Assembly: GCF_963974425.1 (NCBI RefSeq) | Contig: NZ_CAXBCK010000061.1 | Location: 1 to 19,044, forward strand | DNA length: 19,044 nt | From: Marixanthomonas sp963974425 | GTDB taxonomy: Bacteria > Bacteroidota > Bacteroidia > Flavobacteriales > Flavobacteriaceae | Direction of reading: 5' to 3' | In this document: piece by piece, positions 15,408 through 19,044 of the stretch | Numbering within the stretch: the stretch's first letter is position 1 | Layout: each line of letters starts with the position of its first letter | Made by a program: the position numbers and the translations under genes | The notes under the pieces: model-generated | The model's input: the letters and a program-made list of their open reading frames with translations, nothing else | What the model was told of the DNA's origin: nothing | The model's database searches: none

Positions 15408-15441
15408 AAAACCCCCACTTCCATTAGGAAATGAGGGTTTT
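15408..15441 (-). terminator. Terminator of the M4 metalloprotease gene
   Basis: A 15-position stem (15408-15422 with 15427-15441, two mismatches) has AAAACCC/GGGTTTT at its base and the tetraloop ATTA. On the minus strand it runs into TTTTTCTTTTTT. It lies about 25 bp after the protease stop and separates it from the histidine kinase. Confidence 0.8.
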
Positions 15442-15466
15442 CTAAACTCTGGTAATTAATTAAACT

Positions 15467-18424
15467 TTACTCTTTAATAAATCGATCTACCAGTTCTTTC
15501 TGCCCGTCATTAATCTTTACAAGATACAGACCGTTAGAAAGAGTATAAACGTTGATGGTTGCAGTTCTGTTAATAGAACCGTTTAATACTTGTTGTCCAA
15601 GTACATTGTAAATTGAATACGTTGCTTCTCTATTATCTAATAATTCAACATTTAAAATGTTTTTTGCAGGATTTGGATAAATATTAATTCCGAATGCTGC
15701 TCCATCTGTTCCAAGGTTTTCACCATCGGTGTTGCCGCCTGCCGTATATGCTGTTTGACCAATATTTACCGTGTAGTCTTCCACTTCACCGTAACTAAAC
15801 GATTCACAAGCTCCTTGAGCACTATTATACTTCATTGAAACTCGCATTCTTGTTGATCCTGCAGCTGCTGAACTAGGTACAGAAAAACTAGCGTTTAATG
15901 TTCCTGCACTGCTGGAAGAACCACTAACAACAGCTTCACTGCTCTCAAAAGTTCCGTTTTGGTTATAATCAATCCAAATTTTCCAGTATTCTGTATAACT
16001 AGAGCTAGCGAAACCAGCACTTATGTTAATAGTATTAGAGCCATACGGTACATTAGCAGACATACTTGTGAAATCTGCATAACCACCGTTGTTTCCAGTT
16101 GCATTGTCTAAGTTGTTCAATCTTACTAAGTCAATCCACTCATATGAAGAATTGTTTCCTTGTGAGTCACAATAGTCAACATTTGAAGGAGAACCAGTCG
16201 TTACATTTACACTATTAGAAGCTCCAGAAACATTTCCTGCTGCATCTTTTGCTTTAACACTAAACGTATAGTTGTTGTTGGCAGCTAATCCAGTAATTTG
16301 AGTCGATGTATTTACAGTTGTTCCTAATGAAGTGCTACCTTGAAATACTTCATACTCAGTAACACCAACATTATCTGAAGAAGCGTTCCAAGAAAGGTCT
16401 GCTGTTGTTTCAGTAATATTAGAAGCTGTCAAGCTTGTTGGAGCAGTTGGCGCTTCAGTATCAGCACCACTTCCATTTCCTTCAACACAAAACTGTGTAG
16501 CTTCAGAATTTCCAAAATCACCTCCGGAAACAATTGTTCCATCATCAGTTGATAAGGTGTATGAACCATTTCCATACGAACAGCAAATCCCGTCTCCGTA
16601 TGCATCTGTAATGGTAAAGGTATAATCATCTACATCAAGATCTGAAAAAGTAACATTTACAGTAGAACCATCAGCGTTAGAACTTGAATAGCTTTCAGAA
16701 TCTATTGTAGATCCCGAACCATCTTTTAAAGTCCAAGCTGTTTCTTCTGGGTAATTATCAAATGTAATTGATAAATACACATCGCCAGTTACACACTCGT
16801 CTGGTGGCGGTGGGTTTCCGCCGTCATAAGGCTCTCCAACACCTACCGCATGCCACGCATTGGTAACAGCGATTTCTTCAGCACTTCCAGCTCCATGTAA
16901 GTCAATGGCTGCTTGGATAGAACCTGCCCTAGCATCGTCGTATTGCGAGTTTGAGTTTAAGTAGACGGATAAATTTCTGTACGCAATAGAAGCTGCTGTA
17001 TCCATTCCAATTGCTGAAACGCTATAGCTATCTCCATTGTCATTGGTTCCGTTACCTCCAGTACTTAGCAGGTAAAACCAAAAGTTTTGAACTCCTGAGT
17101 TGTAGTGAACACCACCATTATCGCCAGAACCTGAATACCAATTTGTACCTAGGTACGTATCCGGTTGGTTATAGATATTTGGATTGCTCATAGAACGCAA
17201 CGCTCCACCACTTCCACCGGCACCAATGGCATCACCCATTAGCCAGTCATTATTTCCTTGCGCATAATTTTCAATAGATTCACCAAAAATATCAGAGAAT
17301 GATTCGTTTAACGCTCCAGATTCATAGCTATATACTAGGTTGGCAGTATATTCGGTAACTCCGTGAGCAATTTCATGACCTACAATATCTAAAGATACTA
17401 AAGGACCATAATTTACACCATCACCGTCACCATAGGTCATACGGCTACCATCCCAAAAAGCGTTTACGTAATTAGAAGAATAGCTTACATACGAGCGAAT
17501 TACAGCACCAGAACCATTGTATGAATTTCTGTTATGGTTTTGTGAAAAATATTTGTGAGTTTGTTCAGCTCCAAAATGCGCTTGAACACCAGTTGCATTA
17601 CCATTAAAGATAGTGCTACCACTAGTAATATCACTAGCATTGTTGTAGTTGGTGCCGTTGTTTAAGTCAAAGGTTTGTATTCCATTACCATCTGCAGTTT
17701 GGCGTAAACGGTATTGGCCACCGTTACTATCTGCCGTAAAGGAAACATTCCCATTGTAAAGGCTGCTTCCTGATGCAGGTGTATTAGCGTGATGAATACG
17801 TTTGTTCTCCATTATAAAAACTCCTGTTTGTGCATCAATGTAAACATCGGCACGGTATAATGGAGCGGTAGCATAAATGTCAAACTTATACGCCAACCTA
17901 TTGCTACTTGAAATATTATCAATAGCTGGAAAAACAACTAATTCGCCAGTAGGCTTTGTATAGTTGTTTGCCAAATTAGCCTCTTCTTTGTTCTCCCATA
18001 AATAGGTGTTTGCGCCAACATGAGCCAGTGCTCTGTTTAATGCTTGGGAGTTATTAAGTTTTGGGGATACGGAAACATCTTTAATTCGGAAGACGTTGTT
18101 ACTCATCGCTACGATGGAACCATCCTTAGCGTGAATCTTACTCGAACTAAAAGCTACTTTTACGTTGTTGTAGTACTGTTGGTATTCGCGGTGAATGAAG
18201 CCCAACTCATCTACTTTTTCTGAAATTTTTGAAAGGGAATTACCTTCCGGTAATCGTAGTTGTTGCGAAAGTACTTGTTGTGAATTTCCAAGCGCTTTGT
18301 TTTCGGTTTGGTTAAAAACTTTAAGCTTTTTAATTGGCTTTTCAGGACTTTCCTGTGCAAAACCAATAAATGAAGCTAATAATAATGACCCTGCAATAGC
18401 AATGTCTTTATAATTGTTTCTCAT
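15467..18424 (-). CDS. Secreted M4 (thermolysin-family) metalloprotease with T9SS sorting domain
   Basis: This 985-aa protein starts with a signal peptide (ending GFAQ, about 1-24). A propeptide with FTP/PepSY-like regions follows (about 40-205). The catalytic domain (about 210-530) has zinc ligands His350 and His354 in HEIAHG, Glu374 in NESFSD, general acid-base Glu351 and the thermolysin-type His440 in GGVHYNSG. After it come a Cys-containing beta domain (about 543-651, DAYGDGICCSYGNG), one fibronectin type III domain (about 655-745), a GEVED domain (about 750-893, DYNQNGTFESSE and GEVEDYTV) and a type A T9SS sorting domain (913-985, INIYPNPAKN to DRFIKE). It should be exported by Sec, sent across the outer membrane by T9SS, and cut from its propeptide. 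The role is extracellular protein breakdown. It appears monocistronic. Confidence 0.95.
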   Translation of the reverse strand: MRNNYKDIAIAGSLLLASFIGFAQESPEKPIKKLKVFNQTENKALGNSQQVLSQQLRLPEGNSLSKISEKVDELGFIHREYQQYYNNVKVAFSSSKIHAKDGSIVAMSNNVFRIKDVSVSPKLNNSQALNRALAHVGANTYLWENKEEANLANNYTKPTGELVVFPAIDNISSSNRLAYKFDIYATAPLYRADVYIDAQTGVFIMENKRIHHANTPASGSSLYNGNVSFTADSNGGQYRLRQTADGNGIQTFDLNNGTNYNNASDITSGSTIFNGNATGVQAHFGAEQTHKYFSQNHNRNSYNGSGAVIRSYVSYSSNYVNAFWDGSRMTYGDGDGVNYGPLVSLDIVGHEIAHGVTEYTANLVYSYESGALNESFSDIFGESIENYAQGNNDWLMGDAIGAGGSGGALRSMSNPNIYNQPDTYLGTNWYSGSGDNGGVHYNSGVQNFWFYLLSTGGNGTNDNGDSYSVSAIGMDTAASIAYRNLSVYLNSNSQYDDARAGSIQAAIDLHGAGSAEEIAVTNAWHAVGVGEPYDGGNPPPPDECVTGDVYLSITFDNYPEETAWTLKDGSGSTIDSESYSSSNADGSTVNVTFSDLDVDDYTFTITDAYGDGICCSYGNGSYTLSTDDGTIVSGGDFGNSEATQFCVEGNGSGADTEAPTAPTSLTASNITETTADLSWNASSDNVGVTEYEVFQGSTSLGTTVNTSTQITGLAANNNYTFSVKAKDAAGNVSGASNSVNVTTGSPSNVDYCDSQGNNSSYEWIDLVRLNNLDNATGNNGGYADFTSMSANVPYGSNTINISAGFASSSYTEYWKIWIDYNQNGTFESSEAVVSGSSSSAGTLNASFSVPSSAAAGSTRMRVSMKYNSAQGACESFSYGEVEDYTVNIGQTAYTAGGNTDGENLGTDGAAFGINIYPNPAKNILNVELLDNREATYSIYNVLGQQVLNGSINRTATINVYTLSNGLYLVKINDGQKELVDRFIKE

Positions 18425-18472
18425 AATTAGTGAATATTAGGGTTAATAATTAGGTTTATTATTTTAATATAA

Positions 18473-18502
18473 TTGTGGGGATACGTATTGTGGGGCAATA
18501 CG
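18473..18502. promoter_or_regulatory. Direct repeat and dyad in the M4 protease upstream region
   Basis: TTGTGGGG occurs twice, at 18473-18480 and 18488-18495, start-to-start distance 15 bp, each followed by a TACG motif. The second copy sits in the loop of a perfect 7-bp inverted repeat, CGTATTG (18484-18490) and CAATACG (18496-18502). It lies 49-78 bp upstream of the protease ATG and is GC-rich against its surroundings. It may be an operator or a leader hairpin; no regulator is identified. Confidence 0.45.
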
Positions 18503-18927
18503 ATGTTATGTTTTCTCGTATGTTATCTTAGATTTTGACCAATAAGAATGGTACAGAAATAGTATTGGAAAAGTATGTTGAAAATGTGCAGTAGAAGAAA
18601 AGGAAGAAACAATAGGATAAAGCAGAAGCGTAATAAGCGGAAAAAATGAATTAGAAAATAATCGAGGTGGGTGCTTTATCGTACGCTTTTCGTCTTTAAC
18701 AGAATTAAAGAGATTTGTAGTTTTATAAAAAAGGTATTTTTTCGTCATAAACCGCAATAAAACAGATTAATTGTTAAAAATCTGACACCAATTAACCTAA
18801 AATATTAATAAAATCAAAATATAATCGACAAACTACACGATTAAAATTGTTAAAATTTGTAGGTAAAATCTGTAAACCCTAGTGTTTATATAGGATAAGA
18901 AAAAAATAGAAATAAAGTTAAAATTGG

Positions 18928-18935
18928 TACATTTG
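18928..18935 (+). promoter_or_regulatory. -7 box directly before the right-end gene
   Basis: TACATTTG is an exact TAnnTTTG match ending 5 bp before the ATG at 18941, so transcription would begin at or beside the start codon (leaderless). No TTG is present at the proper spacing upstream. Confidence 0.35.
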
Positions 18936-18940
18936 AATTA

Positions 18941-19044
18941 ATGAATACCAATTTGCTTCTTTCCATTAACAATCTTTCTATTTCCTTCGGAAAAAAGAAA
19001 AATTTTGTTACTGCTCTTATAAATAGTAATTCTAAAGTTAAAAA
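18941..19044 (+). CDS. N-terminus of a probable ABC transporter ATP-binding protein (3' end missing)
   Basis: Only the first 34 codons are in the window. I translated them from the sequence. The opening NLLLSINNLSISFGKKKNF followed by VTALINSNSKVK has the form of the first beta strands of an ABC ATPase (pattern LLxIxNLSISFG...V.A..N.S..VKKGE). It is closest in wording to the oligopeptide-type ATPases. The Walker A motif would lie beyond the right edge, so it cannot be checked here. It is divergent from the M4 protease gene, with a 515-bp gap between. The family call is a pattern judgement from a short stretch; the frame itself has no stop to the window end. Confidence 0.6.
   Translation, partial: MNTNLLLSINNLSISFGKKKNFVTALINSNSKVK

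Larger units (their letters stand above)
18425..18940. other. AT-rich intergenic region between divergent genes
   Basis: About 515 bp with no supported gene. Near the protease end it holds a TTGTGGGG direct repeat and a CGTATTG/CAATACG dyad (18473-18502); near the right end a TACATTTG box (18928-18935). The middle (about 18510-18900) shows A/T-rich, low-complexity sequence without a convincing coding frame or RNA structure. No exact TAnnTTTG is found facing the protease, so its promoter is not recognised. Confidence 0.6.

Noticed and set aside
18506..18757. 83-codon minus-strand frame upstream of the M4 protease
   Set aside because: The composition is that of translated AT-rich noise (runs of F, S, K, L without domain pattern). 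It has no promoter-like element, and the stretch shows no coding character; I treat it as intergenic.
1..19044. Search for CRISPR arrays, insertion sequences, phage genes, tRNA or rRNA genes
   Set aside because: No regularly spaced repeats, transposase motifs, target-site duplications, or cloverleaf or rRNA signatures were seen by eye; a tRNAscan or Rfam run would be needed to exclude small structured RNAs.

Overview
The window reads as an ordinary chromosomal segment of a marine-type member of the Flavobacteriaceae (Bacteroidota). The evidence is strong AT-richness, several -7 boxes of the Bacteroidota form TAnnTTTG, almost no Shine-Dalgarno sequences, a secreted metalloprotease with a type IX secretion (T9SS) C-terminal sorting domain, a periplasmic S9 peptidase, and a membrane-anchored TPR/AraC regulator. 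I see no phage genes, insertion sequences, CRISPR arrays, rRNA or tRNA.

Left part (1-3330). The 3' part of a thioredoxin-fold gene (+) runs tail to tail into a DjlA-like TerB/J-domain co-chaperone gene (-), with both stops inside one TTAA. Next come three + strand genes: a BrxA/BrxB bacilliredoxin with its own terminator, a PlsC-type acyltransferase, and an HD-domain phosphohydrolase that ends in a hairpin able to terminate both strands.

Centre-left (3340-6515). A minus-strand cluster reads from right to left: a 138-aa membrane-anchored protein, two previously unlisted 32-aa single-span membrane mini-proteins 2 bp apart, and a 765-aa secreted S9 peptidase 13 bp after them. This is probably one transcript. 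The two mini-genes are the least explained part of the window.

Centre (6516-11100). A TPR/transmembrane/AraC-HTH regulator, a PA0069-family radical SAM protein and a 519-aa secreted protein of unknown function all lie on the minus strand. Between the last two, a perfect 12-bp-arm palindrome runs through a T-tract straight into the start codon of the radical SAM gene.

Right part (11200-19044). On the minus strand are a NtrY-like sensor histidine kinase, an enoyl-CoA hydratase and an Xaa-Pro dipeptidyl-peptidase-like S15 hydrolase. Upstream of these lies a 985-aa M4 metalloprotease with a Cys-rich domain, an FN3 domain, a GEVED domain and a T9SS tail. A roughly 515-bp AT-rich gap separates it from the beginning of a rightward gene that looks like an ABC-transporter ATPase, cut by the window edge.

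Together, three exported or periplasmic peptidases (S9, S15, M4) suggest a protein- and peptide-degrading lifestyle. No gene set here forms a recognisable new defence or biosynthetic system. The points most worth a second look are the tandem mini-proteins, the terminator/promoter/start-codon fusions, and the corrected start of the DjlA-like gene.
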